Assembly (NCBI RefSeq): GCF_000632845.1 | Contig: NZ_CP007474.1 | Coordinates: 744,001 to 808,000, forward strand | Source of the DNA: Ehrlichia japonica | GTDB lineage: Bacteria; Pseudomonadota; Alphaproteobacteria; Rickettsiales; Anaplasmataceae | Direction of reading: 5' to 3' | DNA: 64,000 nt | In this document: in pieces, positions 30,827-41,294 of the stretch | How positions within the stretch are numbered: the stretch's first letter is position 1 | How the letters are laid out: each line of letters begins with the position of its first letter | Translations under genes and position numbers: made by a program | The notes under the pieces: generated by a model | Seen by the model: only the letters and a program-made list of their open reading frames with translations | Told to the model about the DNA's origin: nothing | Databases searched by the model: none

Positions 30827-32566
30827 ATGATAGAAGTTCGTAATTTAATATTAGCTGTCATTTTATCTGTATTGATCATGATGGGGTGGAGATTTGTATA
30901 CGATAAATTTTTTACCACACAACATGCTACAGAAGATAATACAAGTTCTGATGCCATGATTCCAGAATTCGATGATAGCTTTACACATAAAACGCGATCT
31001 GAAGTTATAGAAAGTAACACTAACCTACGGCTTAAGTTATCCAATAAAAAAATAAATGGATCAATATCATTAAAGGGAGCACAGTTTGATGATCTAACAT
31101 TTAAAAATTATCATGTTACACCAAATAATAACTCTGAAGGAATAGTATTACTTTCTCCAGAAGAAACAGAAGATGTATACTTTATTGAATTTGGATGGAT
31201 AGATCCTAAACACAAAATCACTTTACCTAACCACACCTCAGTTTGGAACTCAAATAAGTCAACTTTATCTCCAAACAACCCTGTAACTTTAACATGGGAT
31301 AATAAGCAAGGTATTATCTTTAAAATAAAAATCACCTTAGATAATGACTACATGTTTAAAGTAGAACAAATAATCACAAATAATACTGATGCTACCGTAA
31401 ATTTAATTCCTTACGGACGAATTAACAGATCTAAATATGCTACAGAAAAATCTTACTGGATATCACATGAAGGGGCTGTAGGAAGTTTTGGAAACACACT
31501 TAAAGAATGGACATACAAAGCCATCACTAAAGAGAAGAATATAAAAATTCAACAACAAGATACAGATGATAATCAGAATCAATGGATTGGGATTGGTGAT
31601 AAATACTGGTTTACAGCACTAATCCCAAATGTTTTACAAAAAAGTAAGCTAAACTTCCACGTCAAATACGCTAAGCATAACAATAAAGATCGTTTTCAAG
31701 TAGACTTTAGCCATGATAATTACATCGCACATCCAAATAAAACGGTAATCAGTACTAGTTATTTATTTGCTGGAGCTAAAGAATTAAAGTTATTAGATCA
31801 ATACAAAGATAGCTTAAAGATTTCTTTATTTGATAAAGCAGTAGATTTTGGGATTTTATACTTCATCACTAAACCTGTTTTCCTTTTATTAGAATACTTC
31901 AATAATGTTATAGGAAACTTTGGATTAGCAATATTACTATTAACAGTAATAATAAAATTAATAATGTTTCCCTTATCACACAAATCGTGTATTTCGATGC
32001 TTAAATTAAGGTACTTACAGCCTGACATCTTAAAAATAAAAGAATTATACAAAAACGATAATGATAAAATGAGCAAAGAAATATCAGCTATCTTTAAAAA
32101 GAATAATGTCAACCCTATGTCTGGGTTTATTCCAGTATTAATACAAATACCTGTATTCTTTGCATTGTATAAAGTATTATTTGTTACAATTGAAATGAGA
32201 CATGCTCCATTTTATTTATGGATAAAAGACTTATCAAGTTTTGATACTGCAAACATATTGACAATGTTTGGATTGTTAAAATTCAATCCAACTATTTGTA
32301 TTGGTATTTTGCCAGTTATACTGGGTATTACTATGATAATACAACAAAAACTAAACAATAATAACATTTCAAATCAAGATAAAACTCAAGCAAACTTTAT
32401 GAAGTTTTTACCTTATATTTTCATATTTATTTTTTCGTCATTTCCTGCAGGATTAATTATTTACTGGATATGCAGTAATTCAATTACGATAATGCAACAA
32501 TTAATAATCAAGCATTATGTAATCAAAAAATTTAATTTTCATAAAACTATACAACAGGAGGACTAA
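30827..32566 (+). CDS. yidC: Membrane protein insertase YidC
   Basis: Inserts and folds inner-membrane proteins, alone or with SecYEG. The 579-residue protein has an N-terminal membrane anchor (about 5-22), a large periplasmic beta-domain (about 50-340), then the five-helix insertase core from about 345, with [20 protein letters not shown] and the conserved [20 protein letters not shown] block. The C-terminus has the last helices ([20 protein letters not shown]). Length is typical of Gram-negative YidC. Its last codons contain the AGGAGG ribosome-binding site of ribH, which begins one base after the stop, so the two are tightly coupled. Confidence 0.97.
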   Translation: MIEVRNLILAVILSVLIMMGWRFVYDKFFTTQHATEDNTSSDAMIPEFDDSFTHKTRSEVIESNTNLRLKLSNKKINGSISLKGAQFDDLTFKNYHVTPNNNSEGIVLLSPEETEDVYFIEFGWIDPKHKITLPNHTSVWNSNKSTLSPNNPVTLTWDNKQGIIFKIKITLDNDYMFKVEQIITNNTDATVNLIPYGRINRSKYATEKSYWISHEGAVGSFGNTLKEWTYKAITKEKNIKIQQQDTDDNQNQWIGIGDKYWFTALIPNVLQKSKLNFHVKYAKHNNKDRFQVDFSHDNYIAHPNKTVISTSYLFAGAKELKLLDQYKDSLKISLFDKAVDFGILYFITKPVFLLLEYFNNVIGNFGLAILLLTVIIKLIMFPLSHKSCISMLKLRYLQPDILKIKELYKNDNDKMSKEISAIFKKNNVNPMSGFIPVLIQIPVFFALYKVLFVTIEMRHAPFYLWIKDLSSFDTANILTMFGLLKFNPTICIGILPVILGITMIIQQKLNNNNISNQDKTQANFMKFLPYIFIFIFSSFPAGLIIYWICSNSITIMQQLIIKHYVIKKFNFHKTIQQED

Positions 32567-32567
32567 C

Positions 32568-33014
32568 ATGCCTGACCATATTAATATACTAATAGTAGCA
32601 TCACAGTTTTACTCAGACATAACAAATCTTTTATTAGATGGAGCAATAGATCAATTAAAAAAATATTCAAAACCTGTAAAGTATGATATAGTACATGTTC
32701 CTGGGTCTTTTGAAATACCTGCAGCCATAGTATTTGCAATAATGAGTGACAGATATCAGTACAATGGGTACATTGCTCTAGGTTGTGTTATAAAAGGAGA
32801 AACAGATCATTATCACTATGTATGCAAGGGAGTAACAACATCTCTTAGTGAAATTGCAACTCATCATGCTGTTCCTATGGGTTTTGGAGTGATTACAGCT
32901 GGAAGTTTAGAATTGGCAATGGCAAGAGCAGACATGAATAAAAAGAATGTCGGTGGGAAAGCTGCCAAGGCAGCCCTAGCTATGATTGAATTACATAATA
33001 AATTTTTAAGTTGA
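32568..33014 (+). CDS. ribH: 6,7-dimethyl-8-ribityllumazine synthase
   Basis: Penultimate step of riboflavin synthesis, condensing the ribityl-pyrimidine with dihydroxybutanone phosphate; the enzymes form icosahedral or pentameric assemblies. The 148-residue protein shows the family motifs: [20 protein letters not shown], the [16 protein letters not shown] substrate loop, [20 protein letters not shown] with the catalytic His, and [20 protein letters not shown] near the end. A perfect AGGAGG at 32556-32561 sits six bases before the ATG, the strongest ribosome-binding site I saw in the window. It lies between yidC and nusB, and the ribH-nusB pairing is common. Confidence 0.97.
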   Translation: MPDHINILIVASQFYSDITNLLLDGAIDQLKKYSKPVKYDIVHVPGSFEIPAAIVFAIMSDRYQYNGYIALGCVIKGETDHYHYVCKGVTTSLSEIATHHAVPMGFGVITAGSLELAMARADMNKKNVGGKAAKAALAMIELHNKFLS

Positions 33015-33018
33015 AATT

Positions 33019-33540
33019 ATGACAGATAATATATGCCATAAACTATGGCATTCAAAAAAGACAACAACAAGGTTCCTTGCTATACAAGGTACGTATTCCA
33101 TGATATTTAATAACTATACTATAAATGACATTGATAATTTAATCGATTACTTATATGAGATAAAGGAGTTATTAGACTTAATGCAAGTTGATAATCAGTT
33201 ATTACTCAAAATTATGAACACAATGTTGCTAACATTCAACACAATCAATTCAACCCTTGCAACGTTCTTAAATGATAAATGGTCGATAGAGCGTATAAAT
33301 CCGATTAGCATCTCCATCATTAAAACCGCAGTTTGTGAATTAATATGTTCTAGTACGGACACGGTAATCATTATAAATGAATATGTCAATATAGCGAGTC
33401 ACATATTAGAAAGAACAGAAGTCAATTTCATTAATGCAATATTAAACCAACTAAAGCTTACAGCACGTTCTGTTCTTAATAAAGACATGAATTTTCATAT
33501 AGAACAAAGCGAACCTCTTGCTGTTTTCAATAATACATAA
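33019..33540 (+). CDS. nusB: Transcription antitermination factor NusB
   Basis: RNA-binding factor that with NusE (S10) acts on boxA to allow full-length rRNA transcription. The 173-residue all-helical protein has the family pattern: TRFLAIQGTYSMIFNNY at the N-terminus and SISIIKTAVCELICSSTDTV, IINEYVNIASHILERTEVNF and the end of the last helix FINAILNQL. It starts four bases after ribH. Residues 1-12 and the last 25 are poorly conserved. It is the last gene of the yidC unit; no clear terminator follows, though a long inverted repeat lies 260 bases downstream near uvrA. Confidence 0.93.
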   Translation: MTDNICHKLWHSKKTTTRFLAIQGTYSMIFNNYTINDIDNLIDYLYEIKELLDLMQVDNQLLLKIMNTMLLTFNTINSTLATFLNDKWSIERINPISISIIKTAVCELICSSTDTVIIINEYVNIASHILERTEVNFINAILNQLKLTARSVLNKDMNFHIEQSEPLAVFNNT

Positions 33541-33867
33541 TATCCAAAAACAACAATAAGACATATTATGTAACACTAATATACGTAGATATAATAGATA
33601 TTTACATAACATATAACTAGGTATGAAATATCATAAATCATAATATTAAGACATTTCTTAATAATGATCAAAAAAGTACTTTTCCTATACATAATTAATT
33701 ATATCCACTTTAGCATTGAGTTAACCATACATATAATAAAAATACGTGCTCAAGCTATATACAATATATTATTACCTAATTACCAAAATTAATTGGAAAA
33801 TTGTTAATCTTCATATATGATTAACAATTCTATCTCTTTACTTACTAGTTAATGTGGTAAATTAAAT
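33541..33867. other. Spacer between nusB and uvrA
   Basis: The spacer holds 327 AT-rich bases. The only structure seen is the 11-bp inverted repeat at 33799-33829, listed separately. Confidence 0.5.
33799..33829. promoter_or_regulatory. 11-bp perfect inverted repeat upstream of uvrA
   Basis: AATTGTTAATC (33799-33809) and GATTAACAATT (33819-33829) are exact inverted copies with a 9-base gap (TTCATATAT), centred 54 bases before the uvrA ATG. It could be an operator or a hairpin ending the yidC transcript; no T-run follows the right arm. It does not resemble the alphaproteobacterial LexA box. Confidence 0.5.
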
Positions 33868-36747
33868 ATGGCTGGTTTGATCAATATACGTAATGCTAAA
33901 GAACATAACCTCCACAACATAGATATAGATCTTCCAAAGAACAAGTTAATTGTAATAACTGGAGTTAGTGGATCAGGAAAGTCCAGTCTTGCATTTGATA
34001 CAATATATGCAGAAGGACAACGCAAATATGTAGAAAGTTTATCATCTTACGCTCGCCAGTTTTTAGATTTATGTACAAAACCAGATGTAGAATCAATCAC
34101 AGGACTTTCTCCAACTATTGCAATAAGTCAAAAATTATCATCTAAAAACTCAAGATCAACTGTATCAACCATTACAGAAATTTACGACTACTTAAGAATC
34201 ATGTATGCTAAAATAGGAATTCCATATTCTCCAACTACTGGATTACCTATAACAAAGCAATCACTTTCTCAAATAATAGAAACTATATTCAAACTACCTT
34301 CAGGTACAAAAATTTCAATTTTAGGTACACTAATAAGAAACAAAAAAGGAGATCATAATAAAGAAATATATGAAATAAAAAAACAACGCTATAAATTATT
34401 AAAAATTGATGACATTACTTATGATATTAACAACATTCCACAGTTAGATAGGAATAAAACACATAACATTCACGTAATCGTAAATCAAATATCAGTGTTA
34501 GAAAACTATGTTGATAATATAACTGACAATATAAAAACTGCGCTAAAAATAGGTAACGGTATAATTTACATAGAAATACTTGATTTACCACAAGAATACA
34601 ATAGTGAAACGTATCACAAGAACCAAGTATTATTTTTTTCAGAAAATTTTTCATGCCCTCAAACAGACTTCAGCATAGAAGAAATAGAACCAAGATTATT
34701 TTCATTTAATACATCATATGGATCATGCAGAACTTGTAGTGGAATAGGCAAAAAATACAGCATTGACAGAAATCTAATTATAAAAAATGATAACTTATCG
34801 ATTTTAGAAGGAGCTATACATCCTATAGGTCCAATTGAACTAAAAGCCACTCGTCACAAAGTAAATTCGCACTTTAGTTACTATTACACAAACATTATTT
34901 TATCATTAGCAAAATACTATAAATTTGATTTAACAACACCATGGCAAGAACTAGATGATAACATAAAAGATATAATTCTATTTGGTAGCAAAGAAATAGA
35001 AATACCTATACACTACCAAAATGAAGGATATAAATCTTCTAGAAACAAGCCATTTGAAGGCATTATAAATGCCTTAAATAACAAAGAAGATATAGTTATT
35101 GAAAAACTAGCCGAACAATATTCATCTATAAATATATGTAGCGAATGTCAAGGATTTAGATTAAGACAGGAAGCATTATCAGTAAAAATTGATAACAAAC
35201 ATATTGGAGAATTTACAAAATTATCTGTCGTAGAAGCAATATCATGGTGTAAAGCACTACCATCTAAACTAAACGAACAGCAGAAACATATTTCATGTAA
35301 ACTATTAGATGAAATAATCAAAAGATTAACATTTTTAAAAAATGTTGGATTAGGTTATCTAACACTCAATCGTGAATCAGGAACATTATCTGGAGGAGAA
35401 AGTCAAAGAATAAAATTAGCATCACAAATTGGATCTGGATTAACAGGAATAATTTATGTGCTAGACGAACCTTCAATAGGGTTACATCAACGCGATAACA
35501 CATTGTTAATCAACACTCTAAAAACATTACGTGATATAGGAAATACAGTAATAGTAGTAGAACATGACGAAGAAACAATAATAAATGCAGATTATGTAGT
35601 AGATATAGGCCCAAAGGCAGGGCAAAACGGAGGGCATGTAATTGCAACTGGAACTCCAAAAGAAATAATGGATAATCATAACAGTGTAACTGGCCAATAT
35701 CTTAGTAATAAGAAGACGATACCCAATTTCAAAAAGCATAGAACTTTTAATAAATGGATAGAAATTATTGGAGCTCGTAAAAACAATTTACAAAATATTG
35801 ATGTCAAAATTCCTTTAAATGCTTTTACTTGCATTACTGGAGTATCTGGAAGCGGAAAATCTAGTTTGATAAACGATACTCTATATCAGAATGCAATCAA
35901 TCGGCTAAATAATATCAATTGTACATATGGTGAATGTATATCCATATCAGGATTAGAACATATAGATAAAGTTATAAAAATAGACCAATCCCCTATTGGT
36001 AGAACTCCTTTATCAAATTCAGCAACCTATATAGGATTGTTTACTCACATAAGGTCATGGTTCGCTGGATTACCTTTATCAAGAGCAAGAGGATACACTA
36101 TTAGTAGGTTTTCATTTAACTCCAAAGGAGGAAGATGTGAAACATGTAAAGGAGATGGACAAATCAAAATAGAAATGCATTTTTTATCTGATGTATATGT
36201 CAAGTGTGAGCAATGCAAAGGATTGCGTTATAATAAAGAAACGTTAGAAGTAACTCATCAAGGAAAATCTATAGCTGACGTATTAGATATGACAGTTGAT
36301 CAAGCATACGAATTTTTTATCCATTTACCATTAATTAAAGAAAAGCTAGATGCTTTACGCAGCGTAGGAATGGGTTATATCAAAATAGGCCAAACATCCA
36401 ATACATTATCAGGAGGTGAAGCACAAAGAATAAAATTATCAAAAGAATTATCAAAACGTTCAACTGGAAAAACTTTATACATATTAGATGAACCAACTAC
36501 AGGATTACATTTTGCAGACATAGATAATTTATTACATGTTCTACACAAATTACGCGATTTAGGAAATACAATAGTAGTTATAGAACACAATTTACATGTC
36601 ATTAAAACAGCTGAATACATAATAGACATAGGGCCTAATGGAGGAAATGCTGGAGGTAAAGTAGTAGCTACTGGCACCCCTGAAGAGATAATTAAAAACC
36701 CCAATAGTACAACTGGACCATATTTAAAGCCTTATTTAAATTTTTAA
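33868..36747 (+). CDS. uvrA: Excinuclease ABC subunit UvrA
   Basis: Damage-recognition ATPase of nucleotide excision repair. The 959-residue protein has two ABC modules. The first has Walker A GVSGSGKSSLAFDT at about residue 31, the zinc finger CRTCSGIG in the first module, and signature TLSGGESQRIKLASQIGSG at about 505. The second has Walker A GVSGSGKSSLINDT at about 658, the zinc finger CETCKGDG...CEQCKG at about 755-785, and signature TLSGGEAQRIKLSKELSKR at about 847, followed by LDEPTTGLHFADI. Length is normal. It is monocistronic, followed by a 1.6-kb gene-free region with a tandem array. Confidence 0.98.
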   Translation: MAGLINIRNAKEHNLHNIDIDLPKNKLIVITGVSGSGKSSLAFDTIYAEGQRKYVESLSSYARQFLDLCTKPDVESITGLSPTIAISQKLSSKNSRSTVSTITEIYDYLRIMYAKIGIPYSPTTGLPITKQSLSQIIETIFKLPSGTKISILGTLIRNKKGDHNKEIYEIKKQRYKLLKIDDITYDINNIPQLDRNKTHNIHVIVNQISVLENYVDNITDNIKTALKIGNGIIYIEILDLPQEYNSETYHKNQVLFFSENFSCPQTDFSIEEIEPRLFSFNTSYGSCRTCSGIGKKYSIDRNLIIKNDNLSILEGAIHPIGPIELKATRHKVNSHFSYYYTNIILSLAKYYKFDLTTPWQELDDNIKDIILFGSKEIEIPIHYQNEGYKSSRNKPFEGIINALNNKEDIVIEKLAEQYSSINICSECQGFRLRQEALSVKIDNKHIGEFTKLSVVEAISWCKALPSKLNEQQKHISCKLLDEIIKRLTFLKNVGLGYLTLNRESGTLSGGESQRIKLASQIGSGLTGIIYVLDEPSIGLHQRDNTLLINTLKTLRDIGNTVIVVEHDEETIINADYVVDIGPKAGQNGGHVIATGTPKEIMDNHNSVTGQYLSNKKTIPNFKKHRTFNKWIEIIGARKNNLQNIDVKIPLNAFTCITGVSGSGKSSLINDTLYQNAINRLNNINCTYGECISISGLEHIDKVIKIDQSPIGRTPLSNSATYIGLFTHIRSWFAGLPLSRARGYTISRFSFNSKGGRCETCKGDGQIKIEMHFLSDVYVKCEQCKGLRYNKETLEVTHQGKSIADVLDMTVDQAYEFFIHLPLIKEKLDALRSVGMGYIKIGQTSNTLSGGEAQRIKLSKELSKRSTGKTLYILDEPTTGLHFADIDNLLHVLHKLRDLGNTIVVIEHNLHVIKTAEYIIDIGPNGGNAGGKVVATGTPEEIIKNPNSTTGPYLKPYLNF

Positions 36748-36819
36748 TTATAAAATTAGACAAAATCTTCTAAAGATATACCAAATTACAGTACATAAAC
36801 ATAGTACTTCTAGTAAACT

Positions 36820-37625
36820 TTTCAATACTAAAAAGCCTTAAACACATAACAATAGAGTGTACATACAGCAGCACATATAACAAATACAGAAAGAAACATA
36901 GTTACTCTCACCATAGATACTATGCGTCCATTTAAAGAAGAACAAGATGCAATTTGATCATCAATATAGTAGATATTAAAAAGCTTCTAAAATACATAAT
37001 CACAGACTACACATACACCAGCACATATAACAAATACAGAAAGAAACATAGTACTCACCATAAATACATATGCGTCCATTTAAAGAAGAACAAGATGCAA
37101 TTTGATCATCAATATAGTAGATATTAAAAAGCTTCTAAAATACATAATCACAGACTACACATACACCAGCACATATAACAAATACAGAAAGAAACATAGT
37201 ACTCACCATAAATACATATGCGTCCATTTAAAGAAGAACAAGATGCAATTTGATCATCAATATAGTAGATATTAAAAAGCTTCTAAATACATAATCACAG
37301 GCTACACATACACCAGCACATATAACAAATACAGAAAGAAACATAGTTACTCTCACCATAGATACTATGCGTCCATTTAAAGAAGAACAAGATGCAATTT
37401 GATCATCAATATAGTAGATATTAAAAAGCTTCTAAAATACATAATCACAGACTACACATACACCAACACATATAACAAATACAGAAAGAAAATAGTTACT
37501 CTCACCATAGATACATATGCATCCATTTAAAGAAGAACAAGATGCAAATTGATCATCAATATAGTTAAACACTAAAAAGGCCTTTTAAATACGTAATAAC
37601 AAACTATAGGATACCTATAACAAAC
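36820..37625. repeat. Tandem array, about five copies of a 147-150 bp unit
   Basis: The marker CACATATAACAAATACAGAA occurs at about 36872, 37022, 37170, 37317 and 37467, giving periods of 150, 148, 147 and 150. Each unit also contains AAGAAGAACAAGATGCAA and ATTAAAAAGCTTCTAAA. Copies 1 and 4 share GTTACTCTCACCATAGATAC, while copies 2 and 3 share GTACTCACCATAAATACATA, so the order is A-B-B-A-C. The edges at 36820 and 37600-37625 are diverged. No open frame runs through it. Confidence 0.95.
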
Positions 37626-38364
37626 TGTAAACGTAGTATTCCACTCCTTATATATGTACTTACATAGAAAAATAGGTATAGTCATAATATTAGGAAAATA
37701 GACACTGAATTGTTGTATTCCTAGAGTTATACAAATAGCACTTATTACTTAGGAATCATACATGTTTCAAACCCTAACATATGTAATATCTTTTGGCAAT
37801 ACGTTACCTAATAAACATACTTATACTTTACCAAAATCTGCATATTCAAGAATATACTCCCTAAAGTACCTCTATAATAAAACAAGAACATTTCTTTATG
37901 AGCACAATATTTTCTCACTGAAATAAGACGTTCTCAATAAAAGGCATTTGACCATGCACAAAAATACTAATAACCTACTTCAATAACTCATGTAGAATCA
38001 TTAAACTATATAAGTAAATTTTTTACTTATCTTAAAATAAACATAAAGAATTTTTCCACAAACCCTTTTCTCAATTTTTCACTAGCTTAAAAATTAATAA
38101 AATCCTATTAAAATACTTATCATGATATTATAGATTTATCATATACACTATAATGAAAAAAATAACTAAATAACATAAATTATTCCAATATAGCATATAA
38201 AATTTATAATAAAATGGTTACTTTATCGTTTTTATGCTAATTATATATTATACTTCCTCTGCAATTAGTGCTATGATTAATAGCAAAGGGTGTGTAATAC
38301 ATGTTAATAAATTGACATAAAATTAAAACTCTGTAAGTATTTAATTATTCACTAAAGTATATAT
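37626..38364. other. AT-rich spacer before nuoA
   Basis: About 740 bases without a credible gene. No recognised structure was seen until the nuoA promoter candidate at its end. Confidence 0.5.
38312..38339 (+). promoter_or_regulatory. Candidate nuoA promoter
   Basis: A perfect TTGACA (38312-38317) is followed after 16 bases by TAAGTA (38334-38339), a weak -10. The predicted start is about 18 bases before the nuoA ATG at 38365. Confidence 0.4.
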
Positions 38365-38736
38365 ATGATACAAATGTTTAATATTGCTGAATATGTCCCT
38401 GTTTTAATTTTCTTAGTAATTTCAGGTTTTATCTCATTCCTCTTTTGTATTTTACCAATGCTTTTAGCTAATCGTAATCCAGATTTAGAGAAACTTTCTC
38501 CTTATGAATGTGGGTTCGCACCTCTTGGAAATTCAAGAAAAATTTTTGATATTCGATTTTACCTAGTAGCAATACTATTTATTATATTTGACCTCGAAAT
38601 AGCATTCTTATTTCCATGGTCCATTTGTCTTTCAAATATAGGTATAAATGGTTTTTGGTCTATGATGATTTTCTTAACTATATTAACAATAGGGTTTATA
38701 TATGAGTGGAGCAAAGGTGCACTAGAATGGGAGTAA
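38365..38736 (+). CDS. nuoA: NADH-quinone oxidoreductase subunit A
   Basis: Membrane subunit of respiratory complex I. The 123-residue protein has three membrane helices (about 10-32, 65-87, 93-113) and the family loop [20 protein letters not shown] then [20 protein letters not shown], followed by FPW. The ATG at 38365 gives [13 protein letters not shown]; the ATG three codons later is an equally possible start. nuoB follows after six bases. Complex I genes in this family are scattered through the genome, and here only A, B and C are present. Confidence 0.96.
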   Translation: MIQMFNIAEYVPVLIFLVISGFISFLFCILPMLLANRNPDLEKLSPYECGFAPLGNSRKIFDIRFYLVAILFIIFDLEIAFLFPWSICLSNIGINGFWSMMIFLTILTIGFIYEWSKGALEWE

Positions 38737-38742
38737 ATTAAT

Positions 38743-39276
38743 ATGACAAATGAGAATAATTCTGTGTTAAACAATCAATTTTGGCAAAGCTACAACCATC
38801 AGGGCTTTATGATAACTCAGTTTTCTGACTTAATCAATTACATATCAAATTGGGCAAGATCAAATTCTTTATGGCCTATGACATTTGGGTTAGCTTGCTG
38901 TGCTGTAGAAATGATGCACACTGCAGCAAGTAGATATGATCTAGATAGATATGGTGTCATGTTTCGTGCAAGTCCTAGGCAAGCAGATGTTATGATTATT
39001 GCTGGAACACTCACCAATAAGATGGCCCCTGCATTACGTAAAGTATATGATCAAATGACAGAACCACGTTATGTTATCTCAATGGGGAGTTGTGCTAACG
39101 GCGGTGGGTATTATCATTATTCATATTCAGTAGTTAGAGGATGTGATCGTATAGTACCAGTAGATATTTACGTTCCAGGATGCCCTCCAACAGCAGAAGC
39201 TTTACTATATGGTATATTCTGCCTTCAGCAAAAAATTAATAGAGGAAATACCTCCATTATAAGAAAAACTACATAA
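38743..39276 (+). CDS. nuoB: NADH-quinone oxidoreductase subunit B
   Basis: Carries the terminal iron-sulfur cluster N2 of complex I, next to the quinone site. The 177-residue protein shows the cluster ligands: the tandem cysteines in [20 protein letters not shown] at about residues 44-63, [14 protein letters not shown] at about 107-120 and [15 protein letters not shown] at about 143-157. Length is normal. It is six bases after nuoA. The next complex I gene, nuoC, is separated from it by a 718-base region holding a three-copy tandem array. Confidence 0.97.
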   Translation: MTNENNSVLNNQFWQSYNHQGFMITQFSDLINYISNWARSNSLWPMTFGLACCAVEMMHTAASRYDLDRYGVMFRASPRQADVMIIAGTLTNKMAPALRKVYDQMTEPRYVISMGSCANGGGYYHYSYSVVRGCDRIVPVDIYVPGCPPTAEALLYGIFCLQQKINRGNTSIIRKTT

Positions 39277-39380
39277 CAACTCCAGCAAATAAAACATTTT
39301 AAAAAATGTGTAACTAACAGTGTTTACTGTTTTTATACAATTTTCCGCATATAAAAATCAGCTAATTCCCTATTAAACTA

Positions 39381-39855
39381 CTATAAAATTCTACTTTGAT
39401 TTCATATCATCACATCAATCAAGCCATAGCAATTACTTTTAGTAATAGGTACTATCATTACATACAACATAACAACAACTAATATTGCAAGAGAAGCTTA
39501 TAACCCTACAATTACTACACTAAAATAATAAAACCTATCCTCTATAAAATTCTACTTTGGTTTCATATCCTCAATCAAGCCATAGCAATTACTTTTAGTA
39601 ATAGGTACTATCATTACATGCAACATAACAACAACCAATATTGCAAGAGAAGCTTATACCCCTACAATTACTACACTAAAATAATAAAACCTATCCTCTA
39701 TAAAATTCTACTTTGGTTTCATATCCTCAATCAAGCCATAGCAATTACTTTTAGTAATAGGTACTATCATTACATGCAACATAACAACAACCAATATTGC
39801 AAGAGAAGCTCATAACCCTACAATTACTATACTAAAATAATAAAACCTATCCTCA
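39381..39855. repeat. Tandem array, three copies of a 156-161 bp unit, between nuoB and nuoC
   Basis: CTATAAAATTCTACTTTG begins each copy at 39381, 39542 and 39698. Copies 2 and 3 are almost identical; copy 1 has extra bases (TTTCATATCATCACATCAAT) and a few substitutions. Each includes GCAATTACTTTTAGTAATAG and TGCAAGAGAAGCT. A 65-codon frame inside (39618-39815) is an accident of the repeat. Nothing else was seen in the 718-base gap. Confidence 0.95.
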
Positions 39856-39994
39856 TTAATACAAAATCGTATTACTATTTTTAGTATACATCCTATAACA
39901 TTTCACACTTTAAATTCAATATATATAATATCAATGTAGTACCTTAATTTAGGAAAATAATGTATAGTAAAAAAACACACAATTAAAGAGGTAC

Positions 39995-40576
39995 ATGATG
40001 TCAGATATCAATAATGTGATAGATAACATTACTACACATATCAACACATCTATAAATGTAAAGTGCATTGTAAAAGACAATATAACGCTGGAGTTATACT
40101 CAAATGCACAGGACATCTACAATCACATTTTATTTTTACGCAATGACACAAAATGTAAATTTCATATCTTAATTGATATTTTTGCAATAGATTATCCAAG
40201 TAGGTCAGCTAGATTTGAAGTAGTCTATTCATTACTGAGTATAATAAACAACATAAGAATATCTTGTAAAGTACCATTACAAGAAAATGAGAATATTCCA
40301 TCTATTACCAATATTTTTAGTGCTGCAGGATGGTTTGAACGAGAAGTATTTGATATGTATGGCATAATATTTGCTAATAACCCAGATTTACGCAGAATTT
40401 TAACAGATTATGGTTTTTCTGGACATCCAATGCTAAAAGACTTTCCTCTAACTGGCTATAAAGAAGTACGGTATGACATATCAAAAAAGGAAGTAGCTTA
40501 TGAAGCTGTAAATCTACAGCAAGATTTTAGATCATTTGATTTTCTTTCTCCATGGAAGGAAATAAAGAATGAATAG
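39995..40576 (+). CDS. nuoC: NADH-quinone oxidoreductase subunit C
   Basis: The 30-kDa peripheral subunit of complex I, part of the arm joining NuoB and NuoD. The 193-residue protein shows the family core: FHILIDIFAIDYPSRSARFE, YSLLS, then WFEREVFDMYGIIFANNPDL, RRILTDYGFSGHPMLKDFPL and TGYKEVRYD, with Glu and Asp at the usual places. Two adjacent ATGs (39995, 39998) are preceded by AGAGG. nuoD does not follow; the next gene is ccmE on the other strand. It may have its own promoter, since 718 bases of repeats separate it from nuoB. Confidence 0.96.
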   Translation: MMSDINNVIDNITTHINTSINVKCIVKDNITLELYSNAQDIYNHILFLRNDTKCKFHILIDIFAIDYPSRSARFEVVYSLLSIINNIRISCKVPLQENENIPSITNIFSAAGWFEREVFDMYGIIFANNPDLRRILTDYGFSGHPMLKDFPLTGYKEVRYDISKKEVAYEAVNLQQDFRSFDFLSPWKEIKNE

Positions 40577-40777
40577 AATTACAATATAACTAAATATTGC
40601 ATAATAGGACAATAACCAAACAAATAGTTTTCTGCAAATATTTGTAAATAAGCTCCTGTAAAATTCTTAGAAATTACTTACTTTCACATCAAATAATCAA
40701 AAACTATGTAACAATGTTTATACATCACCAAATTTATTAATACTGTCATATATTTGACTTCAGAGCACTTTCACAAT

Positions 40778-41176
40778 TTATTTTGTTTTATACTTACCAG
40801 GTTTATAATTTTCATCGTGTTTAGCTAAAATTTCATCCGCAACAAATTCATCGTTTACTATTTTTCCTTTTGCTACTATCCAACTACCTTCTGAAAACAA
40901 AGGAGGTAATATTCCTTGATATAGTACTTTAATCTGATTTTCTAAGTCTGTTATACAAAAAGAAATAAAACTATCGTATTTCTCTACACTACCATTTATT
41001 ACCATACCTCCTATTCTAATAGTACAATTAGTACATACAGTCCTTGATAAAATTTCAGTGGGAGTAAAAAAAAATGATATATTATTTCGCAGCTTATTCA
41101 ATACAATAACAACCGACATACCAAACATAATAAATGTTATGACAGTAAAAAGTAATCTTTTATGTTTTCTTTTCAT
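40778..41176 (-). CDS. ccmE: Cytochrome c maturation protein CcmE
   Basis: Periplasmic haem chaperone that binds haem covalently through a histidine and passes it to the CcmF/H ligase. The 132-residue protein has an N-terminal membrane anchor ([20 protein letters not shown]), the OB-fold domain with [14 protein letters not shown] and [20 protein letters not shown]-type strands, and near the C-terminus HDENYKP, which contains the haem-binding His and the conserved Tyr. I use the ATG at 41176; an in-frame TTG four codons earlier has no advantage. It overlaps the end of ccmD by 17 bases. Confidence 0.94.
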   Translation of the reverse strand: MKRKHKRLLFTVITFIMFGMSVVIVLNKLRNNISFFFTPTEILSRTVCTNCTIRIGGMVINGSVEKYDSFISFCITDLENQIKVLYQGILPPLFSEGSWIVAKGKIVNDEFVADEILAKHDENYKPGKYKTK

Positions 41177-41294
41177 TTTTCCGATCAATATTTTCTAGAA
41201 TTTTCTTACTTTTACTATAACTAAAAATAACAAAACAGCTCAACCCAAGTAACAAACTAAAACTTACAGTATAAGCAAAAATCAAAAAAATCAT
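41160..41294 (-). CDS. ccmD: Probable haem exporter protein CcmD
   Basis: A 44-residue reading frame starting [20 protein letters not shown], then [20 protein letters not shown] and a lysine-rich end. It has one membrane helix with an aromatic N-terminal part and a basic cytoplasmic tail, the hallmark of CcmD, which helps release holo-CcmE from the CcmABC complex. Its ATG overlaps the surE stop (ATGA at 41294-41291) and its 3' end overlaps the start of ccmE. This fits the usual ccmD-ccmE order and strongly supports translation. Sequence conservation in CcmD is low, so the call rests on position, size and topology. Confidence 0.75.
   Translation of the reverse strand: MIFLIFAYTVSFSLLLGLSCFVIFSYSKSKKILENIDRKNEKKT

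Noticed and set aside
36820-37625. CRISPR array
   Set aside because: Units are 147-150 bp without the short-repeat/unique-spacer alternation, and no cas genes are present; it is a plain tandem repeat.
39618-39815. 65-codon plus-strand frame
   Set aside because: It lies wholly inside the nuoB-nuoC tandem array and repeats itself because the DNA does; no ribosome-binding site or family match.
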